Source: Tolypothrix sp. FACHB-123 (GTDB lineage Bacteria; Cyanobacteriota; Cyanobacteriia; Cyanobacteriales; Nostocaceae). From it: a DNA stretch of 64,000 nucleotides. A program made the position numbers and the translations under genes. The notes beneath the pieces were generated by a model that did no database searches, was not told the origin of the DNA, and saw nothing but the letters and a program-made list of their open reading frames with translations. The stretch lies in NCBI RefSeq assembly GCF_014697075.1, contig NZ_JACJRE010000005.1:124001-188000 (forward strand). The letters run 5' to 3'. Below, in pieces: positions 27,275 through 35,829 of this stretch; positions within the stretch are counted from its first letter, which is position 1, and each line of letters opens with the position of its first letter.

Positions 27275-28612
27275 TTAGAGTAAAAAGCGAAACAACACAT
27301 ACAAAGCAGAAGTCAATAGTTGCAGTATCATTACTGGGATACCGTAGTGAAGAAATGTGTTAAAAGATATGCGCCGTCCATGCTGTTCAGAGACGCCGGC
27401 GGCGACGATGTTAGATGATGCGCCTACTAATGTGCCATTACCGCCTAAGGTGGCACCAAACATCATGGCGTAAAACAATGGTAAAACTTCTGGCGGAAAT
27501 TGTCCTTGAAAATCGGATGCGAGAACTTCTGCTGGCGCTAACCCGACGTTAACAAGATATTGTTTGAGTAAGGGAACCATCGCCACGACTAAGGGGATAT
27601 TGGGGACAACGCTAGATAATATCCCGACAAAAAATATTAAAGCTAGGGAACCGAGAACAATATTCTTTCCTAATATGGCTGCTAATATACCTGAGAGGCT
27701 GTTAATTACTCCGGTTTTTTCTAATCCACCAATCAGCACAAAAATACTCATAAAAAATATTAAGGTGCTCCAGTCAACATCCCGTAAGATATTGTTCACG
27801 GAATCGATTTTACTTTGGTGAGATAGTAGTAAAGCTAAACCAGCGCCTAATAAAGCAACCGCCGCAGGTGATATAGGAACTGGTAGAGATTCGCCAATCA
27901 CAAAAAATAGTAATACAAAAGCGATAATTAACGCTCCAACCAATAAAACACGGGGATGATTAATTTGTGGATGTGGAAGTTGTTCGAGATTTTCGAGTTT
28001 TGTCCGCCAAATTTTGCGAAATAAAAATGGTAATGTAGCTATTACTGTGATGACGGCAATTACACCACCTAAACTTAAGCGCAGTACATAATCTGTAAAG
28101 CTAATATTAATAGCATCACCCACAATAAATGTTGCAGGATCGCCAACAAGTGTTAGTAAGCCAGCACTATTAGCAACAAATACCATCAAAATTAATAATG
28201 GAACAAAGTTGACTCCTATTTCTTCCGCCATTGGCGGAATTAAGGGAGCTAATAACATGACTGTTGTCGCATTAGGTAATACTGCACAAATTGGGGTGGT
28301 AATAGCCACAATACCTAGTAAGAGGCGCTTACCATCACCTTTAGCCAATAGCACCATTTGCGTAGCTAAGTAATCAAATATTTTGGTAGGCTCAAATGCT
28401 CTTACTAGTACCATGACTCCAAAGAATAAACCGAGTGTGCCATGACTATTACCGATATATCCAACGGCTTCTTCTAAAGTCATGACGTTGGTAAAAACTA
28501 GTAATAATGCTCCTAAAAAGGCTGCAATGGTAAGATGTACCCATTCTGTCATGATTAAAACAATGACAGATATAAAAGTAATAATGCTCAGGAGCGCTTG
28601 CAAATTTTCCAC
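27275..28612 (-). CDS. SLC13/ArsB-type anion permease
   Basis: About 445 residues with ten or more membrane helices. Two related halves carry the paired motifs PNATTVMLLAP (first half) and GGNGTLVGASSNIVAAG (second half), typical of the ion-transporter superfamily that includes ArsB, NhaD and SLC13. It moves an anion or a Na+-coupled solute; the substrate is not readable. I choose the GTG at 28612 (VENLQALLSII), because a perfect GGAGG lies nine bases upstream. The frame is open to 28660. It is the gene after the stress-protein gene, with 244 bp between. Confidence 0.85.
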   Translation of the reverse strand: MENLQALLSIITFISVIVLIMTEWVHLTIAAFLGALLLVFTNVMTLEEAVGYIGNSHGTLGLFFGVMVLVRAFEPTKIFDYLATQMVLLAKGDGKRLLLGIVAITTPICAVLPNATTVMLLAPLIPPMAEEIGVNFVPLLILMVFVANSAGLLTLVGDPATFIVGDAINISFTDYVLRLSLGGVIAVITVIATLPFLFRKIWRTKLENLEQLPHPQINHPRVLLVGALIIAFVLLFFVIGESLPVPISPAAVALLGAGLALLLSHQSKIDSVNNILRDVDWSTLIFFMSIFVLIGGLEKTGVINSLSGILAAILGKNIVLGSLALIFFVGILSSVVPNIPLVVAMVPLLKQYLVNVGLAPAEVLASDFQGQFPPEVLPLFYAMMFGATLGGNGTLVGASSNIVAAGVSEQHGRRISFNTFLHYGIPVMILQLLTSALYVLFRFLL

Positions 28613-28689
28613 CCTGTCTATCCTCCAGTCTATTATTTGCATAATAATGAAAAAAGCCACCTAAGTATAGGTGACTTGTGGATATAAAA

Positions 28690-28797
28690 CTCCTATTTGA
28701 TTTTTGAAATCACTTAAACAGAAAGGGAACACAAACCAGGGAACAGGGAAAAGGCAAGTTAGGGATATATAAAGTTTTTTCAGCAATCAAATAGGAA
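28690..28797. repeat. 12-bp inverted repeat between permease and stress-protein genes
   Basis: TCCTATTTGATT at 28691-28702 is the exact reverse complement of AATCAAATAGGA at 28785-28796, with about 82 bp between the arms. There is no T-run suited to termination. It could be a small mobile or structured element. Confidence 0.4.
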
Positions 28798-28856
28798 TCT
28801 TTGGAAACTTTAGTGAAATGAAGAGGAACTGAACTCAATAGCCTGAATTCTTCAGT

Positions 28857-29516
28857 TTATTCTTCAATACAACTAGGTATTCCTAAAACTGCACAAGGGA
28901 AATCAGAACCTAGCGATTTGATAATAGGATGATGAATAGATCGACAACCGATAAATAAAATATCGGCACTTTCTAATTCTACAACTTTTCTCAATTCTGT
29001 ACCAATTATACCAAAACGCAAATGAGATTTAAAAGAACCTTGCCATTCTTCTGCAAGACTGCGTGCTTGCCAAAGAATTTGGTCTGCTTTTTGGATGACA
29101 GCTAAGGATTTTTCTTGTAAATGTGGCGCTACTGCTTGTAGTTTTGGTTGAGTTAAAACGGGGGTGACAGTTTTCGAGACGTTGCTGGCTGGACATTCTA
29201 AAGGAGTAATATGTCTAGTCAAACTAAAGATATCTGAATACTGGCTTTTTTGCTTATCTGCTACTACATAAACGGCTTGAACTGTGACTGATGTATTAGT
29301 AGCTAAGCGTGTTTGATGGGCAATCCAAAAAGCAATATCTAAAGCGGTATGGCTTTTGGGAGAAGCATCATAAGCAACAATTAAGTTAATTGGTTTTGCT
29401 GGATCGGCGTTTCTAGAAAGTGTTTTTCTTGGCTCTGGTAGCAATACCATTTGCTCAATTAAGTCATCTCGACCGATGGTGCTTTGTAGGCGCACTAGCA
29501 TTGGCTTGATTTTCAC
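28857..29516 (-). CDS. Universal stress protein-like protein
   Basis: 219 residues with the USP fold signatures: INLIVAYDASPKSHTALDIA near the N-terminus and the C-terminal LRKVVELESADILFIGCRS. The canonical ATP-binding G-2x-G-9x-G(S/T) at the end is not clean, so nucleotide binding is uncertain. A long central insertion (about 95-135) separates the halves. I use the GTG at 29516 (GGGAGAGAAG upstream); ATG 29501 is the alternative. The gene lies behind a c-di-AMP riboswitch and terminator. USP-type domains, such as that of KdpD, are known c-di-AMP receptors, which makes the pairing suggestive. Confidence 0.85.
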   Translation of the reverse strand: MKIKPMLVRLQSTIGRDDLIEQMVLLPEPRKTLSRNADPAKPINLIVAYDASPKSHTALDIAFWIAHQTRLATNTSVTVQAVYVVADKQKSQYSDIFSLTRHITPLECPASNVSKTVTPVLTQPKLQAVAPHLQEKSLAVIQKADQILWQARSLAEEWQGSFKSHLRFGIIGTELRKVVELESADILFIGCRSIHHPIIKSLGSDFPCAVLGIPSCIEE

Positions 29517-29600
29517 AGCTTAACTTCTCTCCCATGAAACAAATGACTAAATGAGAAGCAGGGTAACCAACTTTGTCTTTTGTCATTGATCCTTTGTCAG

Positions 29601-29700
29601 AGACGCGATTAATCGCGTCTGTACAGTTGTCAGTTGTCAGTTGTCTAGATTTTTTGCTAATGACTAATGACTAATGACTAATGACCAATGACTAATAACT
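29601..29700. repeat. 20-bp perfect palindrome and heptamer tract
   Basis: AGACGCGATTAATCGCGTCT (29601-29620) is fully palindromic. It is followed by GTCAGTTGTCAGTTGTC and four to five ACTAATG heptamers up to 29700. These lie in the leader between riboswitch 2 and the stress-protein gene. Confidence 0.8.
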
Positions 29701-29736
29701 AAAATCGGTAAAAGAAACCCCAATAACAACTGGTAT

Positions 29737-29755
29737 AAAAGCCAAAGTTTTTGGC
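29737..29755 (-). terminator. Expression-platform terminator of riboswitch 2
   Basis: On the minus strand GCCAAA-AAC-TTTGGC is followed by TTTTATA, a small intrinsic terminator just downstream of the aptamer. In family members c-di-AMP binding favours termination. Confidence 0.75.
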
Positions 29756-29886
29756 GGTTCCTTCCACTGCCGACGGAGTTAGCTGACGGGCTAAGACTGG
29801 AAGGTGTCTCTCATAATGATTAGCCCCAAACATTGGTTCCTCCGTTTCAAATTCAGATTTTACCGAATTTGAATTAGGCTACCCAC
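29756..29886 (-). ncRNA. c-di-AMP riboswitch (ydaO/yuaA), copy 2
   Basis: The minus-strand RNA carries the hallmark blocks of the ydaO/yuaA aptamer in order: ACGGAGGAACC, TTTGGGGCTAATC, CACCTTCC, then GCCCGTCAGCTAACTCCG and GGCAGTGGAAGGA. These blocks match the Thermoanaerobacter tengcongensis ydaO aptamer as I remember it, almost base for base in the core. It begins about 20 nt after the stop of the ABC ATPase gene and ends in a terminator. It therefore separates the ABC operon from the stress-protein gene and most likely controls the latter. c-di-AMP switches of this class are OFF switches. Confidence 0.93.
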
Positions 29887-29906
29887 TAAAAGGATCATAA
29901 TCTAAT

Positions 29907-30749
29907 TTACTCATCTTGGGTAAAATAGCGATCCAGAAAATTTAAGGCGTGATTGCGCAATTCAAAATATTCTTTGGAGTTACGCATGGCGGCGCGATCG
30001 CGTGGATGGGAAAAAGGTACTTCTAAGATTTCTCCGATGGTGGCGGCGGGGCCATTTGTCATTAAGACGATGCGATCTGACATATAAATGGCTTCGTCTA
30101 CATCGTGAGTAATCATCATCACTGCTTGGCGATGTTTTTCCCAGATATCTAATACTTGTCGCTGCAATTTACCTCTAGTTAACGCATCTAACGCCCCAAA
30201 AGGTTCATCCATCAGCAACATTTTTGGGCGAATTGCTAAAGCTCTAGCAATGCCCACACGCTGTTTCATACCCCCAGAAATTTCATCGGGATATTTGTCA
30301 GCAGCCGCCGTCAAGTTTACCATTGCCAAGTGTTCGTTCACAATGCTAATTTTTTCAGAGCGATTAGCATTTTTTAGCACTTCATCTACAGCTAACCGGA
30401 TATTTTCTCGCACTGTTAACCAAGGTAAAAGCGAGTAATTTTGAAATACCATCATCCTTTCTGCACCCGGCTGGCGAATTTCTTTACCGTCTAGCCGTAC
30501 TGATCCAGAAGTGGCTGTTTCTAATCCAGCAACAATTTTTAACAAAGTTGATTTACCGCAACCAGAGTGCCCAATTACTGATATATATTCATCTGCACCA
30601 ATGGAAAGATTTACACCATCTAAAACGACAAAATTACCTTTATCTGGTGTCGGATATGACTTGACTAAATTTTCAATTTCCAGAAATCCACAGTCTGGTA
30701 TGGCTTCGTTATGGGTATTGATAGGTAATGAGGTAGATTTCATCATCAA
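29907..30749 (-). CDS. ABC importer ATPase (nitrate/sulfonate/bicarbonate type)
   Basis: 280 residues. Walker A is GHSGCGKST, the Q-loop is in FQNYSLLPW, the signature is EISGGMKQRVGIARALA, Walker B is MLLMDEPFGALD and the switch His is in MMITHDVDEA. The size and sequence fit NrtD/SsuB/TauB-like ATPases; there is no NrtC-type C-terminal sensor domain. The start is the ATG triplet run (MMMKSTS) at 30749. It lies 47 bp after the substrate-binding protein gene and is the last gene of the three-gene importer operon. Confidence 0.93.
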   Translation of the reverse strand: MMMKSTSLPINTHNEAIPDCGFLEIENLVKSYPTPDKGNFVVLDGVNLSIGADEYISVIGHSGCGKSTLLKIVAGLETATSGSVRLDGKEIRQPGAERMMVFQNYSLLPWLTVRENIRLAVDEVLKNANRSEKISIVNEHLAMVNLTAAADKYPDEISGGMKQRVGIARALAIRPKMLLMDEPFGALDALTRGKLQRQVLDIWEKHRQAVMMITHDVDEAIYMSDRIVLMTNGPAATIGEILEVPFSHPRDRAAMRNSKEYFELRNHALNFLDRYFTQDE

Positions 30750-30796
30750 ATGCTCCGGAAAATATTGAGTCGTCAGTCAATATTGCTACTGTGCAA

Positions 30797-32239
30797 TTAA
30801 GACATATAGAAACGAATAGGAGATTTAGCCCTAATTTCAAAACTATTTAAATAGCCCACAGGATCGCTGGGATCGAAAGCTTTTTGATCGATAAATACTT
30901 CTTTTGGTTCAACTTTGTAATCATCTTTTGGGGATTCAATCCCCATTTCTGCGGCTATCTCACGATAAAGATCTGTGCGCCAACCGTTAGCGGCTAATTC
31001 TTCTGCATTTTTGGGAAATTCTTTAATTTGTCCCCAACGTGCAGCTTGTGTCATTAACCAAATACTGCGCGATCGCCACAAGAATGTCGAGTGTTCTTTT
31101 GGTTGTTTGGGTAAGTTATCCGGGATATCAAAGAAAATTGTATTGTCAGCAGCTGTAATGGTGCGGTCTTTACCATCAAATCCACCATAGTTATAATTGC
31201 CTAAAATTCCTGGCCCGGTAAATTTGGTAATTGGCGCTCCGGGCTTTTTCGGTTTTGCGCCAGTAAAGGATCTATCTGTAATTAATTCCGCAACTTCTTG
31301 GCGATTTTCTGGCTTACTGCAATATTGACAAGCTTCAATCATCGCCTTGATGAGGGAACGATAGGTTTTGGGATATTGATCGATAAATAATTCCATCACT
31401 CCCAATAACCTATCGGGGTGTCCTAACCAAACTTCTTTACCTTGGGCAAAGGTAAAACCGATACCTTCGTTGCCTGTAATTGCTCTAGTATTCCAAGGTT
31501 CGGCAACCATGTAAGCTTGCATTGCCCCAATCCGCACGTTGGTTACCATCTGCGGTGGTGGGACAATTATGACACGAAACTCTTTTAAGGGATCGACACC
31601 AGCCGCAGCAGAAATATAACGCACAAAGTATTCGTAGATGGCAGAACTGAGGACTACCGCCCAAACTTTGCGTTCTGGAGGCTGGTTGTCAAAATAACCG
31701 CGAAAATCTCTACCGAAGGCTTCTAAAGCGCCATCGCCATATTTTTCTTGATACTCGTACCAAGGACGCAAGCCAAAATCCCACATGGCTTTGTTCATCG
31801 TCATGGCGTTACCGTGACGGTGGATTGTCATACCGGCGCAGAGGGGTGCATGGCGCGCGCCTTCAGCTCCAATTCTGGCGTTGGTGACTGCACCGGAGAC
31901 GACAGGCGCAGCATCTAAACGCCCAAAAATCAAGCCGTCGCGGGAAGTCGCCCAACTGGCTTCGCGGTTGAGTTTGACGTTTAAGCCATATTTGCGGAAG
32001 AAGCCTTTTTTCCAGGCGATCGCAAATGGCGCACAATCATTTACAGGTACGTAGCCAACAGTAATATCTGGCTTCTCTAAGTCTTGGGATCTAACTACTG
32101 GTTCTATGGCTAAGGCTTCTTCGCTGAGTCCTGTAGCGCCAGTATTACCTTTAATAGCACAAGAAGAGAGCGCCATTGCGGCGGTTGTTGCTCCCATTCC
32201 TAAGATAAAATCGCGTCGAGTCCAGTTATGATCAGCCAT
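30797..32239 (-). CDS. ABC importer substrate-binding lipoprotein, NrtA/CmpA family
   Basis: 480 residues. The N-terminus combines a twin-arginine-like motif (TRRDFILGMG) with a lipobox (LSSC), so a Tat-exported lipoprotein is likely. The mature domain has the NrtA/CmpA build (DITVGYVPVNDCAPFAIAWK, GRLDAAPVVSGAV, MVAEPWNTRAI, then LIDQYPKTYRSLIKAMIEAC). It is the largest subgroup of that family by length. Nitrate, nitrite and bicarbonate binders are known, but so are binders of other small solutes, and the substrate is open. Control by a c-di-AMP riboswitch is unlike the nitrogen or CO2 control of nrt and cmp operons. Confidence 0.9.
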   Translation of the reverse strand: MADHNWTRRDFILGMGATTAAMALSSCAIKGNTGATGLSEEALAIEPVVRSQDLEKPDITVGYVPVNDCAPFAIAWKKGFFRKYGLNVKLNREASWATSRDGLIFGRLDAAPVVSGAVTNARIGAEGARHAPLCAGMTIHRHGNAMTMNKAMWDFGLRPWYEYQEKYGDGALEAFGRDFRGYFDNQPPERKVWAVVLSSAIYEYFVRYISAAAGVDPLKEFRVIIVPPPQMVTNVRIGAMQAYMVAEPWNTRAITGNEGIGFTFAQGKEVWLGHPDRLLGVMELFIDQYPKTYRSLIKAMIEACQYCSKPENRQEVAELITDRSFTGAKPKKPGAPITKFTGPGILGNYNYGGFDGKDRTITAADNTIFFDIPDNLPKQPKEHSTFLWRSRSIWLMTQAARWGQIKEFPKNAEELAANGWRTDLYREIAAEMGIESPKDDYKVEPKEVFIDQKAFDPSDPVGYLNSFEIRAKSPIRFYMS

Positions 32240-32310
32240 TGAAGTGGCTCCAGCCGAGATTAATAGGGGGAAATAATTCGTAATTCGTAATTAAGAAAGC
32301 CAGATTCAAT

Positions 32311-33162
32311 TTATTTAGCAACTGAGGGGCGACGTGTTACTAATTCTTGAATTTTGCCAACGGCATAATCAAGAATTAATCCGGTTACGCCAATTACTAA
32401 TACGGCGAGAAACACTGAACTCAAATTTAAACGGCTCCATTCATCCCAGACAAAGAAGCCGATACCGATACCGCCGGTGAGCATTTCTACAGCAACAATT
32501 ACTAGCCAAGCAATACCTAAACTGATGCGCAATCCGGTAAAAATGTAGGGAAGACTGGCAGGCCAAATAATTTTGGTAATTCGCCGCCAACGCGGGATTT
32601 CTAAGACTCTGGCGACATCTAAATAATCTTTGGGAACGCTAGAAACTCCTAAGGCGGTGTTAATAATTGTCGGCCATAGGGAGGTAATGAAAATGACGAA
32701 AATTGCTGAAGGATCTGCTAGGTTAAAGATAGCTAAAGCTATTGGTAGCCAAGCTAAAGGTGATACTGGTTTAAAGATTTGAATGATGGGATTTAAGGCT
32801 AACATTGCTGGTTTGGACATGCCAATTAAAAATCCCAAGGGAATCGCTACTATGGCTCCTAACAGAAAACCTAGCAAGACTCTGCGCAAGCTGGCAATTA
32901 ATAGCCAACCAATTCCTAAGTTACCCGGCCCTCTTTCATAGAAGGGGTTTAAAATATAGTCCAAATTTGCAACAAATGCTTCTGGTGGGGTGGGCATTAT
33001 TTCATGGTTGAATAGTGCCACAATCCACCACAGTAAGATGATGCCTAAAAATCCTAATGCGGGGAGGATGACAACATCTTGGACTATGACAGGTTTAGCT
33101 TTTTTCCAAGCGGCTTGTCCAGCGATCGCGAAAATCGCCGCTAAATTTAGTTGCAAGATCAT
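32311..33162 (-). CDS. ABC importer permease (NrtB/CmpB-like)
   Basis: About 283 residues with six membrane helices and the cytoplasmic EAA loop (GVSSVPKDYLDVARVLEIPR, then WPASLPYIFTGLRISLG). It has an extended periplasmic loop after helix 1 (PTPPEAFVANLDYI). ATG 33162 is chosen, because GAGG lies 8 bases upstream; the in-frame TTG at 33174 overlaps that site. It is the first gene of the operon permease, binding protein, ATPase, about 90 nt downstream of riboswitch 1. Confidence 0.92.
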   Translation of the reverse strand: MILQLNLAAIFAIAGQAAWKKAKPVIVQDVVILPALGFLGIILLWWIVALFNHEIMPTPPEAFVANLDYILNPFYERGPGNLGIGWLLIASLRRVLLGFLLGAIVAIPLGFLIGMSKPAMLALNPIIQIFKPVSPLAWLPIALAIFNLADPSAIFVIFITSLWPTIINTALGVSSVPKDYLDVARVLEIPRWRRITKIIWPASLPYIFTGLRISLGIAWLVIVAVEMLTGGIGIGFFVWDEWSRLNLSSVFLAVLVIGVTGLILDYAVGKIQELVTRRPSVAK

Positions 33163-33253
33163 TAACAACCTCAACAGATGTCAGCACGGGTACAATAATC
33201 CGAGCAGTACCAGCCTTGGACACTGATGAGATTACAAAAATGTCTTCTCTTCA

Positions 33254-33425
33254 GTCTCCTCTCAATGCCTACGAAGTTAGCTGACGGGCTAGGGCTGAGA
33301 GATGCCCCTCTTTTACAGGATGATGTGTCAACGATGAGTCTCGATCCCGCAAGAGATACGCCCCAAAATTTGGTTCCTCCGCTCTAGCGTTACCTACTGA
33401 AAGCCGCTAGATTAGGCTGACTTAC
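33254..33425 (-). ncRNA. c-di-AMP riboswitch (ydaO/yuaA), copy 1
   Basis: On the minus strand the blocks appear in the required order: GAGCGGAGGAACCAAATTTT, GGGGCGTATCTC, a variable stem, AGCCCTAGCCCGTCAGCTAA, CTTCGTAGGCATTGAGAGGA. The CCCGTCAGCTAAC core and the AGGAACC...GGGGC core are the signature of this class. It leads into the ABC importer operon (permease start at 33162). I could not find a clear terminator between aptamer and start codon, so control may act on translation or through a terminator I missed. Confidence 0.93.
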
Positions 33426-33834
33426 TCTAATTCCGCATAATATAACATGCTTTCTCAGTAAAAATATCTCTCCCAAGATAAAAGTTGTTGATTTAACTAC
33501 CCGAAGTGCATAAATATTCTCGGTGTTGAGTAATCGTTAAGTTTTATATACTGGCTTGGCTGCATCAGTTAATATCCCATCCGAACAGTGTGAATACTGG
33601 CAGCATCATCAATTAGCAAAATATTTGCATATTTAGCTATTGCCTAAAGATAAATGATAAATCTGATACGTAGACATTAAGCAAACACAGCATTTACTAA
33701 AAAAATAGCTCAACCAAAATCTCTATCTTGGGGTAGTTGTAAATTTTGATAATTTTCTCGATTAAACGCTACACTTGTTAAACTATTTCCATAGAGAATT
33801 TTAGTTATCTGTTCTATTTACAAGATTTAAAATA
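33426..33834. other. Divergent promoter region
   Basis: About 400 bp of AT-rich sequence with the promoters of the riboswitch-ABC transcript (minus) and the histidine kinase gene (plus). No gene or repeat is seen. Confidence 0.4.
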
Positions 33835-35025
33835 ATGGATTTTAGTCAAGTATTGGCTGAAAAAACTGATACTATCCTCCAACAATGGGTGGTAGAGGTT
33901 CGTAAAGATAAACATATAGAAAGTGCTGATGATTTATCTTACACAGCAATCCAAAATCACCTACCCGATGTGCTGAATGCAATGGTAACAGTACTTTCCA
34001 AATCTGTGGGTAATGATGTGAGAGCGATTATAGTTGCTAGTTGGCAACATGGAATTCTCCGGGCTGAACAAGGTTTTGATCCAGAAGAAATTGCGCGGGA
34101 ATATCATTTATTACGCACGGTTATATTTGAAACTATAGAGATAGATTTATTACAGGGATCGCCAGTAGCAATTTTTCGGGCGATGCGATTAATTGATACT
34201 GTGATTGATGAAGCGATCGCACGCTGTTTCAATAGTTATTTTGAAGAACGCTTACGCGAATTACAACACCTGTATAATTCGCTCACACTCCACAACGAGG
34301 AACTAAATCGTTTAGTTAATACTAATCAAGATTACCTAAATCAATTAGCACACGAACTCAAAAGTCCGCTAGCTTCAATTATTGGTTACTCAGATTTATT
34401 TTTACGTCAACAACGACAGCATAATGGTAAAAATAATACTCCGGCAAATTTAGAGCATATTGAGCGGGTACTGCGCAATGGCAGACATTTACTGCGACTA
34501 ATTAACGATATTCTCGAAGTTTCGCGCCATGACGCAGGTAAAATACAACCTGAGCTAGAATTCACTAATGTGTGTGAATTAATCGACAATGTCGTGGAAA
34601 TGTTAGAGCCTTTAGCTCAAGAGAAAAAATTAGCGTTGGTGCGCAATTGCGAGATTGAGGCTTCACAAATACTCACAGACCCATTTAGATTACAACAAAT
34701 TGTTACAAATCTTATTAGTAATGCTATTCGCTACACCAATTCGGGCAGCGTTGAGATTGGCTGTCAGTTAGTGGATAATCAAAAATGGGCGATCGCAGTT
34801 AAAGATACAGGAATTGGCATCGCCCCAGAAAATCAAACTCAGATATTTGAGCCTTACTTCCGCGTAGGTTCTATTCATAAATCCTACGTTTCTGGAAGTA
34901 CTGGCTTAGGTTTAGCAATAGTGGCGCGACTGGTAAGACTATTGCAAGGGGAAATAAATTTAGTTTCAAATCTTGGCGTAGGTTCTACTTTTACTGTGAC
35001 TTTCCCCTTAGAATTGAAGATATAA
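33835..35025 (+). CDS. RsbRD-type sensor histidine kinase
   Basis: 396 residues, soluble. The N-terminal helical domain (about 1-140, with SWQHGILRAEQGFDPEEIAR and DEAIARCFNSYF) matches the RsbRD N-terminal domain known from stressosome-type regulators. A coiled coil follows. HisKA has the phospho-acceptor in LAHELKSPLASI, and the HATPase carries NLISNAIRYT, KDTGIGIAP and STGLGLAI. It may sense a stress or redox cue inside the cell. No response regulator is adjacent. It is divergent from the c-di-AMP-controlled ABC operon. Confidence 0.88.
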   Translation: MDFSQVLAEKTDTILQQWVVEVRKDKHIESADDLSYTAIQNHLPDVLNAMVTVLSKSVGNDVRAIIVASWQHGILRAEQGFDPEEIAREYHLLRTVIFETIEIDLLQGSPVAIFRAMRLIDTVIDEAIARCFNSYFEERLRELQHLYNSLTLHNEELNRLVNTNQDYLNQLAHELKSPLASIIGYSDLFLRQQRQHNGKNNTPANLEHIERVLRNGRHLLRLINDILEVSRHDAGKIQPELEFTNVCELIDNVVEMLEPLAQEKKLALVRNCEIEASQILTDPFRLQQIVTNLISNAIRYTNSGSVEIGCQLVDNQKWAIAVKDTGIGIAPENQTQIFEPYFRVGSIHKSYVSGSTGLGLAIVARLVRLLQGEINLVSNLGVGSTFTVTFPLELKI

Positions 35026-35114
35026 AATCAGCATTTATATTGTCGTTATAAATTATTTTGATAAAAAATATTTTCAACTTTTTCTTGGTCAGATATATAT
35101 GGAAGTTGTAGCTT

Positions 35115-35777
35115 ATGAATCAAACCCAAACACAATCACAAACAGCATCAAAATTATATACATTTGATGAATTTATTGCATGGTATCCAGAAAATTCGCT
35201 AGTCCGTTATGAATTATATGATGGAGTAATTGTCGAGATGCCTAAACCCAGAGGAAAACATTCAAAGTTAACAGGTTCTCTGATAGAAAGATTATTGATA
35301 ACTATTAGAGAAATGGGTAAAGGCGACATTTGGACAATACCTAGAGAATCGATTGTCAAACCGTACCGCGATAAATGTGGATACGAACCTGACATAATTA
35401 TTTTGAATGAAAAAACTATCAGTACTGAGACAAGGTGGGAAGCTGAATCAGTAATTCAAAATGCCAGTTCGGTTAAATTGATAGTAGAAGTTGTGAGTAA
35501 TAATTGGCAAGATGACTATTATGATAAACGTCGTGACTACGAAGGTATGGGTATACCAGAATATTGGATTGTTGATTATGCTGCTTTAGGTGGACGCGAA
35601 TATCTCGGTTATCCCAAACAACCGACTATTTTCGTATACGAGTTAGTTGATGGGGAATATGTAAAAACAACTTTTAGAGAAAATGACTTGATTAAATCGC
35701 CTACCTTCCCACAATTTAACCTTACCGCACAACAGATTTTTGATTTGGCTTTAAAAATAGGAAACACCGAAGCATAA
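35115..35777 (+). CDS. Uma2 family endonuclease-like protein (DUF820)
   Basis: 220 residues with the Uma2/DUF820 pattern: YTFDEFIAWYPENS, then YELYDGVIVEMPKP, EPDIIILNE, LIVEVVSNNWQDDYYDKR and GIPEYWIVDYAA. The fold is restriction endonuclease-like with the acidic residues (PDI, EVVS) in place. Cyanobacteria carry many copies, and their biological role is unknown. Its 3' end faces the RNase III gene 52 bp away. Confidence 0.9.
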   Translation: MNQTQTQSQTASKLYTFDEFIAWYPENSLVRYELYDGVIVEMPKPRGKHSKLTGSLIERLLITIREMGKGDIWTIPRESIVKPYRDKCGYEPDIIILNEKTISTETRWEAESVIQNASSVKLIVEVVSNNWQDDYYDKRRDYEGMGIPEYWIVDYAALGGREYLGYPKQPTIFVYELVDGEYVKTTFRENDLIKSPTFPQFNLTAQQIFDLALKIGNTEA

Positions 35778-35829
35778 AGGATGAAATCGTAAAATAAAAA
35801 AGCTTAATATTTTTAAATTTGGGTTAATT

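Noticed and set aside
29737-33425. Guanidine-I riboswitch for the ABC importer
   Set aside because: Considered because NrtA-like importers can carry guanidine, but the conserved blocks are those of ydaO/yuaA (c-di-AMP), and no guanidine hydrolase gene is nearby.
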